Shown piece by piece: positions 46,309 through 57,555 of a stretch of 64,000 nucleotides of DNA. The position numbers were made by a program, and so were the translations under genes. The notes under the pieces were generated by a model. That model worked only from the letters and a program-made list of their open reading frames with translations. It was not told the DNA's origin and did no database searches. The first letter of the stretch is position 1. Each line of letters starts with the position of its first letter. This DNA is from Metellina segmentata (Eukaryota; Arthropoda; Arachnida; Araneae; Tetragnathidae). The stretch covers positions 89,937,578 to 90,001,577 of the forward strand of contig OX375879.1 of the NCBI GenBank assembly GCA_947359465.1, written 5' to 3'.

Positions 46309-47398
46309 GTATGCATACACCGACACCCTAAACCTCTCGACAGTCGAAGACGCCATGCTAACAGCGTACGCCGCCAAAAAGTACCTCCTCCCCCACCTTC
46401 TGCGAGAGTGCTTCGTCTTCATCGAGGCGCACGTGTCGCCCAAGAACGTCTGCCAGGTGTACGAATTCGCGACCGTCCTGGAGGCGCACCACCTCATCTA
46501 CGAGTGCCTCAACATCATCGACCGACAGACCCACCACGTGCTCACCTGCAACACCTTCCCCGCGGTGTCCGTGTCCACCCTCGAGACGATCGTCAGCAGG
46601 CCCTACCTGAACATCTACTCCGAATTCTCGCTCTACTCGGCCGTCCACCTGTGGGCCGAGGAGGAGTGCAAGCGACGCAGCGTCGAGATCGAGATGGAGA
46701 ACCTGAGGATCGTCCTGGACACCGTCCTGCCACACGTCCGCTTCCTCGCCATGTCCGCCGAGGAGTTCTGCAAGGGCCCCGCCAAGAACGGACTCCTCTC
46801 CAAGGACGAGTGCTACGCCATTTTCATGAACCTGGCCATCCCGGGGATCGTGTCCATGCCCAAGGGACTCTCCTCCGACATGACCAAGAGGGCCGTCCCG
46901 CCGGACTTCTTCGTGGCGTCCAGATTCAAGCCTTCGGGATTCCATTCCCCAGTGCGGCCGGTTCGCGTGTGCGGAATCCGGTTTACCGTCACCAACCACG
47001 ACATCTTCCTGGTGGGCGTCGGGTTCCCAGTCCGGCTGGACACGAATTTCTTCTCTGTCCGCCAGCCCAAGTACGAGGGCTCCCTCCGCTTCTTGTACAA
47101 GATACAAGAGGACAAGATCGAGAGGGAGGACATGAACGTGAGCTTCAGCCTCGCACGGGACAAGGACGTGAGGCTGAGACTCCGCAAGACGTACTACGTC
47201 CGGAAGGGCATCGAGTGCGAGCTGGAGCTGCACGTCAACTCCATGCTCGCGGAGGACGTGGTCATTCCCAATATGAGGAATCGGAAGAAAGAGGACGTGG
47301 TCGACAACATCACTTTCCATTTTCACCAGTTCAATCGGGGCCAGGCGAACAATGCGGCCGAGTTGATGGAGTTTTCAGAGATCTATTACTACTTTTAA
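46309..47398 (+). CDS. BTB-BACK-PHR protein (BTBD1/2/3/6-like), coding exon 2
   Basis: Supplies the last base of codon 79 and residues 80-441, ending with TAA at 47396-47398. It completes the BTB fold (YAYTDTLNLSTVEDAMLTAY, AAKKYLLPHLLRECF). A BACK domain follows at about 119-215 (NVCQVYEFATVLEAHHLIYE, then SLYSAVHLWAEEECKRR). A PHR domain runs from about 290 to the end (VRVCGIRFTVTNHDIFLVGV, then ITFHFHQFNRGQ and FSEIYYYF). This order is that of BTBD1/2/3/6 proteins, which serve as Cullin-3 adaptors, so a ubiquitin-ligase adaptor role is inferred. It differs enough from the best known BTBD6 sequences that orthology is not assigned. GC content is far above the surrounding DNA and no lesion is visible. 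An ATG at 46250 in the open frame lies before the acceptor and is not used in the spliced model. Confidence 0.92.
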
Positions 47399-47473
47399 GG
47401 ATATTCTTGTCTCTCTAAGACGCAATTTCAATTTCTTGGCAAAATGAATACGCTTTTCTCGGTTCATTTCCCG

Positions 47474-47479
47474 AATAAA
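47474..47479 (+). other. Poly(A) signal AATAAA of the BTB gene
   Basis: First canonical hexamer after the stop, 76 bp downstream. A short 3' UTR is therefore possible; later AATAAA-like sites exist in the AT-rich DNA. Confidence 0.6.
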
Positions 47480-47497
47480 ACGAACTAGGCTGCTTAA

Positions 47498-47645
47498 TGG
47501 TTGTCTACGAGTCATAATGATGAAATGGTTGTGTACGAATCACGATGGTGAAATGGTTGTGCACGAGTCATGATGAAATGGTTGTATACTAGTCATGATG
47601 ATGAAATGGTTGAGTACTAGTCATGATTATGAAATGGTTATGGAG
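47498..47645 (+). repeat. Minisatellite of about 28-31 bp, five units
   Basis: Units of ATGATGAAATGGTTGTGTAC with GAGTCAT ends repeat with small differences (ACTAGTCATGAT, ACGAATCACGAT). Confidence 0.88.
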
Positions 47646-48475
47646 GACCCACGATGAAACGAAAACATCTATGGATTTCATGGATCGTCAAATAATACCT
47701 TGTTGGTCATACGAAGTGTGCAGATATACAGTACCAAGAGAATACAGTTTTACATTTTTCTAAACGGTTTATATATTTCATTGTATGGTGATGTATCATT
47801 ACAATTTTGACTTGAACTCTAATTTGTTCATCCTACAAATATCATTTAAAAGCTTCAATTCCGATTCCTTGTAAAAATCGATTTGTAAAAAGTATTTTTT
47901 AAATGTTTAATTATTCCATAAGTAGGAAAGTGCTTTGAAAGTGGTTTATGTGTATACAGTTTTCAACCGCTTCTACTTACTGTAAATTTTTGTCATTGTA
48001 ACATTAAAAGTAGAGGCGGTGTCATCAATTTCACTTAATTATTCTTAATATGAGCATCAACTATTTACATATACTATACAAATTTTTCAAATGATCCATT
48101 TAGCAAATACTGGAAATGCATATTATATTTTTAAATATAAAGCTAACTTTTTGCATACTTTTAAATAGGTAATAGCACTGTAATAGTAATTAATCTATTT
48201 AACCTGTAATGCTGCAATTATTTGGAAAGCTTAAATAGCACTTTCTCAACTATTATTAGTATGTATTATTAAGTATTAGTTTCTTCCAATTGATACAGTC
48301 CCATTAACCTATACAGTATATCTTGTATTTAGACTAAAATATCAAGAACCTATGTGGCATCATCGAAAAATATTAAATATTGTTCTATAAAGCAGAGATA
48401 AAATTCAATACATAAATAGATTTTTGCTTTACTTTTCATGTCCCTGTGTACAGTGAAATATGGGTCAGATATATA
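47646..48475. other. AT-rich intergenic DNA, no gene seen
   Basis: Nothing recognised. Confidence 0.5.
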
Positions 48476-49804
48476 CACTACTGGCCATTAAAAATGCAAC
48501 ACAGCGAAAAATAATATAAATAAATTAATATTTATAGAACACAGCTTATGATACAAAGATGAAACGATCAAAAACACAAATCGGTTACACTTGGTGGAAG
48601 CTTCATGATTAGTATTTTTGCAGCCACCTGGGTGGTAAAGACGAATGCTACACAGTTCGACATTAAAAAGATGATTCGTCGAATGTGTGTTTGAGGAATG
48701 TTAGACCATCTTTCGATAGGTTGGAACAGAATATCTCTTGCAGTTGATGTGCAAGTTACCATGAGATCCCGAGCCAAACATTTTTTATAGGAGATGTCCA
48801 ATAAATGTCAGGTCTAGAAATTTGATGAACATGGTGGTTATCTAGAAGATGTTGACATTGGTGTTACTTAGGGTCGCGCATTGTAATGTTTATAAATAGC
48901 ATTAGAACAACCCTGAAGAGAAAGTTCAACGCCTGAGTCATGCAACACTATCTAGTGGTATACAGTACCAGTAACTGCATACGGATCGAGAGAGATAGTT
49001 AAATCCAATGACGAACCATAGTATAACATCAGGTACCGAACATGTATGACGCTGCTTCATGCAGGCACCACATTGAACTGTCTGCACGGTATCATTAGGA
49101 ACGTATCTGATCATCATGAAATGCTGAATGTTGCATACTCAGGCAAAATTCGTATGAAAAGATGATACATTACTATTCACTCTACCAAGTGCGATGTTCT
49201 TGGCGAAAATTGCAATCGCAGGGGGTGGCCACCTACAGCGTCTAACCGTACGTGCAGCCACTGGTTGATGTGCAACACACCCTAACTGTAGAGCTAAGGT
49301 ATTTGTTGTGACTGTACAGTCACTCAGAGTCATGCACGCGAAAGGCCCATCCTTTTATTCGTATGTGTAACAGGACCGTTAAAGTGTCTAAAGTCTGTGA
49401 GTTTGATTCGCTTCTTCCCATTGACGACATATTAGCATTACTGTGACTACATTTCAACCAATACGAGCACATATATCTCGATAGGAAAATAATCCATCTT
49501 CCTGTAATCCTTCAATATTATCTATCAAAATCTGAAGCTTTCTCAAATAGATACCAGGTTTTTTTTTTATAGGACAGTCTAGATCATTTAGTGAAAACAT
49601 TTTCAAGAAATTATTTCATTGCTCGGCTCTTGTAATTTTTGTTTTAATTTTTATTACTTCACTGGTGTGATACCGTGCCATTATTTTAAATTTCTATGAC
49701 ACGTTTTTCTTCGTTTCCAATTTCACTGCTGTTCTACCGATATGCAAAACTCAGGCCAATCTGATGCATACTTTTTGGTGTTGCAATTTTAGTGGCCATA
49801 TCTG
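48476..49804 (-). mobile_element. Tc1-like transposon, decayed
   Basis: Left end CACTACTGGCCATTAAAAAT then GCAACAC, flanked by TA (48474-48475). Right end in reverse complement CAGATATGGCCACTAAAATT then GCAACACC, flanked by TA (49805-49806). The ends are related to those of the 39330-40736 copy. 1,329 bp. Confidence 0.85.
48568..49335 (-). pseudogene. Tc1-like transposase pseudogene
   Basis: The minus frame 49333-49139 gives MTLSDCTVTTNTLALQLGCV then HQPVAARTVRR, the second helix-turn-helix of Tc1 transposases. The frame 48801-48568 gives QTHIRRIIFLMSNCVAFVF, matching the C-terminal helix that ends these proteins (compare HIQSLFESMPRRVAAV in the 39330 copy). The catalytic core between them is heavily frameshifted and I could not place the D and E residues. 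It lies inside the 48476-49804 element. Confidence 0.75.
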
Positions 49805-49806
49805 TA

Positions 49807-51744
49807 GCAATCATTAAAACACACTTTATCCAGTTCGGAAATCCTGTTAATTCTAAGTACAATGCAAATAAAAAGCATAATTTACATACGAAAAGTTTAA
49901 CTATATAAAGCAACTACTAATTAATTGTGAATTAAATTATATTTATTTTACATATTTGTAAATTAAGAATCATCTTTGTAAACCTAACTTAGTTCTACAA
50001 TTGTTGGTAAAATTAGGTTATAACTTCGGACTTTTCTACCACACTACACATTAAGGTTTCAAAGCTTGTAGTTTAAAAACATAACTTGTAATATCTTAAC
50101 TAAATGGAGATTTTATTTAATACAATACTTGAGAGGTATACGTACTTAATTATGATACAAAGTGTTATCTGTTTCATTTTACATCATTTTTATAGAAAAA
50201 CATTATAGATTTAATGAGGGAATAAGAAGAAATTAAATATCTTTTATAATTAAAATTATTTAATGACCCAATACAGATTAATTTACTTAGTTTTCTGTTA
50301 GACTATTATTCTAATAGAACGAATGAAAATATATTAGAAGGCTTTCTTTTAATTAATGTTTCATTTGAAAGTCTTTAATCTCTTCTCTTAACCTCTCTTC
50401 CATAACTATGCCTTTTTCTAAATCGTTCAATATCAAAGGTAAAGTGTCCAGAGTTTCCTATTTTTTCAGTAGCTTCAAGAAAGTTCTTTGATAAATGTTA
50501 TTACTAAAATAAAATAAAATTTCATGTTCAGGAAATGTAAGTTTAACAAAACGAATAGTGCGTGCATCCTTTACAATTGAAACGCAAAACGTAAAACACA
50601 ATTAAAGCTTGGTATGAATGTCTTTTTGAAGTTCTATTTGTGGACACATGCTCTCCTTTGAAAATAAACAAAAAGAAATCAATTAAAGTAAAAAAACAAT
50701 AAGTTGAGTGAACTTAGGTTGCTAAATAAATATTAACAGTTATCCCCAATGCACAATTTATCAAAATCTAAAAATTTCTCATGTGGATACTTTAGTTTTT
50801 TGAAAGGGCATTATTGATCCTTTATTTAAACAATTGAAAGAAGTTAAACTTTTTCAAAGCAATCTAAAATATTTTTGCTTCCTTCTGATTTAGAAAAAAT
50901 TATTTAAAAGTGTTTGCTTACATTCTTTACTTCTATAATTATGCACATTTCATCCTTCATGCAAAAATAAGTTTATTTTGTTGCATAATGTAAAATCTAA
51001 AACAGTAACCTTTCAGTTTGCAGGTTAGAGATTCCACTTTGCATTGTGATGTGTAAATATACATCGTTTATACATTTTTGAATAAAACTATTTCGTGTGA
51101 ATATAATATAATGCTCCAATGAATCTGTGCAACTTGAATCAATCAATAAAATACTTTCAAGTGGTCTTGGTGATTTTGACTCCTTTCCATGCTACTGTCA
51201 ACATAATTTTCATGCTTATACATACATATCAAAAGTACTTTGGTGTTAAGTTCTTCAGAAAACTCTAATTATGTTTCTTAACTTGAAAAATGTTTACTTA
51301 AAGTAGAACAATTGTCCTTCATTTTACTGTAATTGGAACTATTGTTTAACTTTCTTGCATAAAAGATTTAATGTATAAAAATACAAATGCATCAAAACGA
51401 ATTTTAAGTGTTTTACAAAATGCAAAATAGACAATACATCAATGGAGTTGTGGTGACTCTCAACTTACATTTGTAGATTAGAACATGTATACATTTTCTT
51501 TGACAATAGAATCACAAGAAAGAGTGATAGCGTTAATGATTTAAATATTATATTCCATCAACAAATTTCAAGAATTTCGCATCAACATTTATGTGGAACA
51601 TCTATTGATTCCATTTTTAATCTTTTTTCCGTTGCCACATCGCAAACAAATATTAGTGAAAAAGCCAGTAAAACATACTTAAATATACTTTTAAATGAAT
51701 TGTTTGATAAAATGTAAATAAGAATTTTTACTTCTGAATAAAGA
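49807..51744. other. AT-rich intergenic DNA, no gene seen
   Basis: No open frame with motifs, no inverted ends recognised. Confidence 0.5.
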
Positions 51745-51970
51745 TTGGGCCGTTGGCAACCCAGTAGGTAGAGATGTAGATTAAGGGGGCTGGTGCATGT
51801 TAAACCTGTCTTGACATGTCCTCACGTTGGCGTAGTGTGAAAATTTGAAGAGTGAGATAGTATCTGAGGTGTTGACCTTGTCATCTAAGCGTAGTTCAAT
51901 ATTACGAGGGTCCTCGGATATTTCCTTTTGGAATTAATATCGGGTTATTCGCCTATTCTGTTGCTTCAGA
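51745..51970 (+). repeat. SINE-like family C, copy 4
   Basis: Plus orientation: head CCCAGTAGGTAGAGATGTAG (A-box-like remnant), body CTCACGTTGGCGTAGTGTG and GGTGTTGACCTTGTCATCT, tail ATTACGAGGGTCCTCGGATA and CCTTTTGGAATTAATATCGG. The most complete copy of the tail. Confidence 0.7.
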
Positions 51971-53689
51971 GCGACGTAAATTCACTTACCTGTCTTAAAT
52001 ATAACTTCATAGAGAGAGTATAAAAAGTTATCTACGTCATTGCAAGTTTGCCTTTCATGTAGTAGAATTAAATCACACCTAATTTAGAAATGGTAGAGCA
52101 GTTAAATGGCCATTTAGTTTAAGACCAAACTAATTACCATGTTAACGTTATTTATTCCTGCACTATAAACAACAAAAGAATCAGAAATAAACTGCCAGTC
52201 ATTAGAACGATAGAAAGGAAGCTACTGTATGCAGTCACTTTAGAATGCTAATGGAGTACCTATTTAATCTTACAAACATATCAGGCCATAGAGATCAGTA
52301 AGGGCGTGGCCAGATCTCAATCATGGTATCCAGTAGCCAATGCAAACATCGGGCAATTTCGTCTCCAGATCCGATAACCTTATTCGAATGCAAAACACGT
52401 CAATCGTGTTACAGTATTTTGCCCCCATTACTCCACCTACGCAACCAATTACGCTAATGAAACTATGTCATGTCCCTCAGCCCATTGTATCGTGAGGGAA
52501 TGATGATACTCCAGGACCGCCGCCAGATTATACATACTTGCGCTATTTATCATTTTATAGTTGACAGGTTTGGAAAAAGCAGGCTCAAATTTTTAACACT
52601 TCGCTAGCTTTTGCACCACGTCCAAAACGCGGGAATCTGAGATTTATGAGTAAGATTTAATTTGTAAAGGCCTTGAGCACATCTCGTCAAATTATGTAGT
52701 TTAAGATTTATACCACATTAGCCTGCAAAACGATGTCATGCTCTACTAGCAACATAAATATTCTTTTCATAACTAGGTGAAGTGATATATTTTGTACGAC
52801 TACCAACCTAAATAAAAAGGAACAGGCACATTCAGAAAGGCTGTACTGCAACGTAGCGAATACATTTGAATATAATACACATAATTTATGTGTGATATAG
52901 TGAGGTATATAATCTTAAATTACGTCAAAATATTTAATAAACTAAAGTTCAAGTTCTTATTAGTCGTAAGCTACAAGTCTCACAACCACAACAAATCAAC
53001 CTAATGTTAGGAATTTTAAAACAATAAGTTGACTTCCAGTTTTTATTTTAAGATTTTAAAAAATGTAGTTTTTCTTCTTATTTTCATTTTTTATAAATAT
53101 AAATTGTTATAAAATTGTAAATGTTGTCATTAAAAGGAGTATTAAATTACCTTTGGTTTAGTGCATAAAATTTTTTTATATCCTTTTTTTTTGTTCAGAA
53201 ATTATAACTATTTTAGACAGTATCACTCGTGTTCGTTTTTCACTTTGACTATATTTAGTTAAAAAAGATCTTACAATTACAGAGGAATTCTGAAATCTTA
53301 GAAGCGAGATTAGTTTTAAAAATCAGATTTAAGTAAAATCGTGGAAATTCCCAAACTGAAACCTTCTCTGTTTCAAGCTTCCACTCTTGACAAATTTCTA
53401 AATATTATTCTTATTTTTATTGATCATAACTCTCAAAATGTTTCTTGCTTGAAACAAGATTTAAAACTTAATCGTAACAGGCTTATATTGTTAGAAGTAT
53501 TTACAATAATAGTTGTCAGTAACTCTTATTCTAGATCTAGAAAGGTCAAGTCGTACGTTTACAAACTTAGTCTAATTATATGGCTGTTGTTAACTCTGAC
53601 TTCGAATTTGCACTTTCATTCAAATATATGTTTTAGCATGCTCATCAGATTATAAGGAAATGAGAATATATCAGAATAAAAATTAAATT

Positions 53690-53692
<3 letters not shown>
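51971..53692. other. AT-rich intergenic DNA, no gene seen
   Basis: A plus frame at 53341-53655 (104 codons, GTG at 53341) has an odd composition and no motifs; I do not call it a gene. Confidence 0.45.

Positions 53693-53731
<39 letters not shown>
53693..53731. repeat. (CA)n microsatellite
   Basis: About 19 uninterrupted CA units. Confidence 0.95.
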
Positions 53732-53735
<4 letters not shown>

Positions 53736-53837
53736 TCGAACTAAAAATTAAAACATCATCTTAAGTTGCCAGATATAGAATAATAAAAATACATTATTTA
53801 TTTTATAGTTTTTTTTGTAAGTATTATCTATTTACTA

Positions 53838-55142
53838 GGTTGGTAAAGTGCTTATAAATGAGAAGATAAATAAATTTGAGATTGAATTATGTAAACTTTA
53901 TTGAGAAAAATTCAAAAAAGTGGTTTCATGTAGAATGGCGTATGACCACCATTATTCCTAATGTAGCCTGACAAGCGTCTTAGTACTGAGTCATACAGGC
54001 TCTTTATAAAGTCCTTCGACAGTCCATCTCATGCTGCTTGAACCCTGTCACGTAATTCCGGCAGATTACGGGTGGAGTGGTGACATCTCGTCCAATGGCA
54101 TCCCATACATTCTCGATCGGGGACAGGTCCGATGAGTATGCCGGCCATTGTAAGATATCGTTGTGTCATAGACAAGATCTAAAGAGGCAGCAATATGGGG
54201 TCAAAAACCGTCCATTGGAAATATCGGGTGAACTTGGGAGTTCACGAATGGGAGCGTAACTGGCTGTAAAATGTCTTGTACATAACGCTGGCCTGTCAAA
54301 GAGCCCGTAACGAATACAAAAGGTGCTTTGACATCATACACAATTGCACCTCACACCAAGTCACCAGGTCTTCTGGACGTGTGACGTTATACAACAAACC
54401 GTGGATCTTGGCGCTGACCATGTTGCCTCCACACACGGATTCGATTGTCGTCTCCACCCAGACAGAAGCGGGATTTGTCAGTGATGACCACTTGATGCTA
54501 TTCGACGCCCCATGTTCGTCTGGCCAGACACCATTCCAGTCTTGGTTGGTGATGGAATGCTGTTAAAGCCAGTCGTCGTAACGATTTACGTGAGTTTAGT
54601 CCCACGTCGTGAAGCCGTCGACAAATGGTGCGATCGCTTATTGGATGATCGATAGAGGCTCCCACTGCCCGTTGGATGTTTGAAACAGTGGCTGTTGGAT
54701 TAGTACATGCAATTCTTTTAAAACGTCGATCCCCTCTCGGTCTGGTTTGTTTAGGCCTTCCTGAGCCCGGTTGACGCTGGCATGTGCCTTGTTGTATCCA
54801 CCGCTGGCCACAGCGTGCAACAATGACATCACTACAACCAATATGTTGCGCAATCCGTCGATTAGACCATCCACCTTCTCGGAGGCCAATGACTCGGCCC
54901 CTGTCAAACTCTCCCAGTTCCTTAAAGTGCTTGCGAACTTTTTCCCGAGACATAACTCAATGAGAAACGATGTAACCAACACAACAGCATGAGTCGAGAT
55001 ACATTTTCTGTGTACTGGATGTACTTTTATGCCCCGGTATGCAGCGTGTTTGAGAGCTGCCATGCGCGTGGTGCATACTCAAACGATTCTGAAAAATTGA
55101 TCAGTTAAATCTCCATTGTAGATGTACCAGTCCTCCAACATA
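53838..55142 (-). mobile_element. Tc1-like transposon, third subfamily, ends approximate
   Basis: The host repeat breaks off near 53836 and resumes near 55160, placing the element between. The right end in reverse complement reads GGAGGACTGGTACATCTACA and the left AGGTTGGTAAAGTGC, similar but diverged. The transposase is on the minus strand. Confidence 0.65.
53985..54953 (-). pseudogene. Tc1-like transposase pseudogene
   Basis: The first 151 codons (54953-54498) are open: MSREKVRKHFKELGEFDRGR, VIGLREGGWSNRRIAQHIG (helix-turn-helix 1), RQPGSGRPKQTRPRGDR (hinge) and ISDRTICRRLHDVGL (helix-turn-helix 2). After 54498 the frame breaks. The catalytic region continues in other frames: RIRVWRQHG-like near 54440 and YSSDLSPIENVWDAIGRDV at about 54140-54075, with the catalytic E in IEN. 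The DNA-binding half is intact, the catalytic half is frameshifted. The subfamily differs from the 18042 and 39330 copies. Confidence 0.85.
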
Positions 55143-55545
55143 ACTCTAATCAGAGTGTAAATACTACTTGCACATTTCTCTTTACTCGTTTCCTACAGCT
55201 GTAGAACGTTTAGTTCAAGTACAAGTTTTGACTTTCTTGGAATTCATACCAAAAAACACTGGCCGTGCGGTCTCATAAATGCATCTCAGAATAAAAAATA
55301 AATTCTAATACAACTAAAAATTAAAACTTAATCCTGAGTTGCCACCTATGGCAAATTACATTATTTATTAATAACTTTTTGGTAAGTACTATCGATTGCA
55401 CATTTTTACTGTTTAATTTTAAATACTGCCTGTGCATTTCGCATTACTCGTTTTCTTACAGTTGTTAAACATGTTTCAAATACAAATTTTGACTTTATTG
55501 AAGTTCATACCACAAACACGGGGCTGTAGTCTCGGAAGGGTCTTG

Positions 55546-55965
55546 AAACGGAAATGGCTTGTTCACTTACACCTTATTTTGTACAGATATGCAACTTGTG
55601 AAATGGCTTGCTGTTAAGCCAAACGAGCGGTTCCAATGTGATAATTTCAATCTATTTATTTATTTTTAACTGCAAGAGTATTCTTGTGTTAATAAACATT
55701 CGGTTTTTTTATTTTCTGTCTACATCGTAACCTTATATTTTACTTAATAAACATTACTACTTTATGAAACTGAAAGAAACGTACTGCGGTAGTTGAATTT
55801 TTACGAAAGAAAATTAAGTTCTTGATACACAGGATCATAAAAGTATAGGACCATATCACATTACTGACTATTTTCATGTATTTTAGACGGGTGAGGTTCA
55901 AATTAGGATTTAAAATTCCTCTACATAAAGGGTCTGTCTTTCCATTTTAGTCCTCGGTAGTCTAT
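55546..55965. other. Non-coding DNA, nothing recognised
   Basis: No gene or repeat identified. Confidence 0.5.
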
Positions 55966-56165
55966 CGTGGTTCAGTGGTCCTTGCCCACTTCTCTAGCAT
56001 GCTGTTAATTGTAGATGGCTCAGGTTCGATTCCTCCCTGGTATGTTTCCCTCCTCTAATGTCAGTAAAACTTCACTTTGTCCATTACTTGACGTTGTAAG
56101 TATTGAATTTGGCTCAGTATTGCCATATATGTTCTTGCGTCATAAATCCCAACCAGCCCTCATTT
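55966..56165 (+). repeat. tRNA-derived SINE-like element
   Basis: A-box TGGTTCAGTGG (55968-55978) and B-box GGTTCGATTCC (56023-56033) have the right order for an RNA polymerase III promoter, 55 bp apart. A further 120 bp of non-tRNA sequence follows (TTACTTGACGTTGTAAG, then AAATCCCAACCAGCCCTC). The spacing and trailing body suit a SINE better than a tRNA gene; no tRNA cloverleaf acceptor arm was found. Confidence 0.6.
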
Positions 56166-56341
56166 TAGTCTTTCATTAAAACAACGAGTCATTTTGAAAA
56201 GTTTTTATAAAAGTATAAAATGCGAAATCAGGGCACACAAGAGTATATATTCGACTATATTCCTTTAAAAAGTTCTAAAGTTAAACAAAAACATGAAAGT
56301 CAATGTCTACTGTTTGTCGTTCGTCTTTTATCTTAGGCCCT

Positions 56342-56788
56342 GTAAGGTTCGCCATCTCGCATCATACAAGAAGTGAAACGCCAAGTTGGCAACCTTACAT
56401 AGAAAACGCCAAGCTGGCAACCTAAGAACAAAGCTTTTTCAATTAAAAGAAACGTCCACAAGATTTCAAGCCGAGGAAGTGCGGCAAAAGCCAATTAAAA
56501 AAGTCAGAGCAATAAATAGCTACCGAGACAACTAAAAGATAAAATCCATCTTTAGAACAGGAGGTCAAGTAAAGATTATATACAGCCGGTGGGAGGAAAG
56601 TTACACTTTTCAATGCCTATTCAAATGTAATTGCTACTTTATACTACATGTAAATTACGTGACGTGACCGATTAAATTTAGTAAAATATACTCCAAATAT
56701 GGAATTTTGACTCGGTGTCTTTTGAGTCTTTTACTGAACTTTCACGACGGAGTTCATCAACAACCATCGGCCTCGGACCACTACTGGC
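56342..56788 (+). repeat. Probable left LTR of the Gypsy-type element (start uncertain)
   Basis: TGTAAGGTTCGCCATC at 56342 resembles an LTR start. The last 55 bp (56734-56788) recur with one mismatch at 59782-59836 on the other side of the element. TGGCGCAGTC just after 56784 may be the primer-binding site. Contains a doubled AACGCCAAGYTGGCAACCT. Only the 3' end is supported by the repeat. Confidence 0.5.
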
Positions 56789-56956
56789 GCAGTCATCATG
56801 GATCTTCGAACCCTGGAAATGAAGGTGAGAGCTCATCCTGAGTTTTTATTTTTTAATTCATGCAACTCCCACACAATTACGGAGCGAAAGTAGACTTTGT
56901 TGAAATCTAATGCTATTCATTTTGTTTAGAACACTTACGTGTTATGTGCATCACAG

Positions 56957-57405
56957 TGCAAATTTTATTTAGCACACCATGTGTTAATTAGTTCAATGGT
57001 TTATTGGGAAAAAGTTCATCAGAACTAGATAACTGTTGCGTTTTGGTTTTAAAAAGAATAGCTACTTTCGTTCGGTAATGCATGTATGTAAATGCGATTT
57101 ATCTGTATTATTGTATTAATATATGCAAATTTTGATTAGCACACCATGTGTTAATTGGTATAGAGGTTAATTGAGAAAACGTTCACCAGAACTAGATACC
57201 TTTTGTGTTATTGAGTTAAAGAATAACTACTTTCGTTCGGTAATGCATGTATGTAAATGCTATTTATGTGTACTATTGTATTAATATATGCAAATTTTGA
57301 CTAGCACACCAGGTGTTAATTAGATTAATGGTTAATTGAGAAACAGTTCATCAGAACCAGATACTTTTTGTGTTATTGGGTTAGAGAATAACTATTTCGT
57401 TTTGG
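56957..57405 (+). repeat. Leader tandem repeat, 166-bp unit, 2.7 copies
   Basis: Units begin GCAAATTTTATTTAGCACAC (56958), GCAAATTTTGATTAGCACAC (57125) and GCAAATTTTGACTAGCACAC (57290). Each carries CAGAACTAGATA-type and GGTAATGCATGTATGTAAAT blocks. They lie between the LTR and gag. Confidence 0.9.
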
Positions 57406-57555
57406 TAAACGGGGATTTCTGCGAATGCTTGTTGCTAAGGCGTAGAGTTAATATAAATCATAATTTTAGACTATTTAGAGTGAGGTTTCCACCACCACCC
57501 TTTTCTTTCTGCATTCTGTGGCGTAAATTTAATTCCTGCGTTAAATTCGTTTGGG

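Larger units (their letters stand above)
53738..55545. repeat. Short direct duplications flanking a Tc1-like copy
   Basis: ACTAAAAATTAAAACATCAT (53739) and ACTAAAAATTAAAACTTAAT (55311) begin similar 90-100 bp blocks with AGTTGCCA and ACATTATTTATT. TTTTGACTTTCTTGGAATTC (55227) and TTTTGACTTTATTGAAGTTC (55487) mark a second pair. It looks like a tandem repeat of about 260 bp whose first unit was interrupted by the Tc1 copy. Confidence 0.6.

Noticed and set aside
46358..47326. 322-codon minus frame and a second 374-codon plus frame over BTB exon 2
   Set aside because: Shadows of the GC-rich exon; only the frame with BTB, BACK and PHR motifs is coding.
53341..53655. 104-codon plus frame as a gene
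   Set aside because: Starts with GTG, no motifs, AT-rich and without repeat or splice support.
54638..55063. 141-codon minus frame overlapping the Tc1 DNA-binding frame
   Set aside because: Alternate frame without motifs; the 54498-54953 frame carries the helix-turn-helix signature.
55968..56033. tRNA gene
   Set aside because: A and B boxes are present, but spacing is long and no acceptor stem pairs; read as a SINE head.
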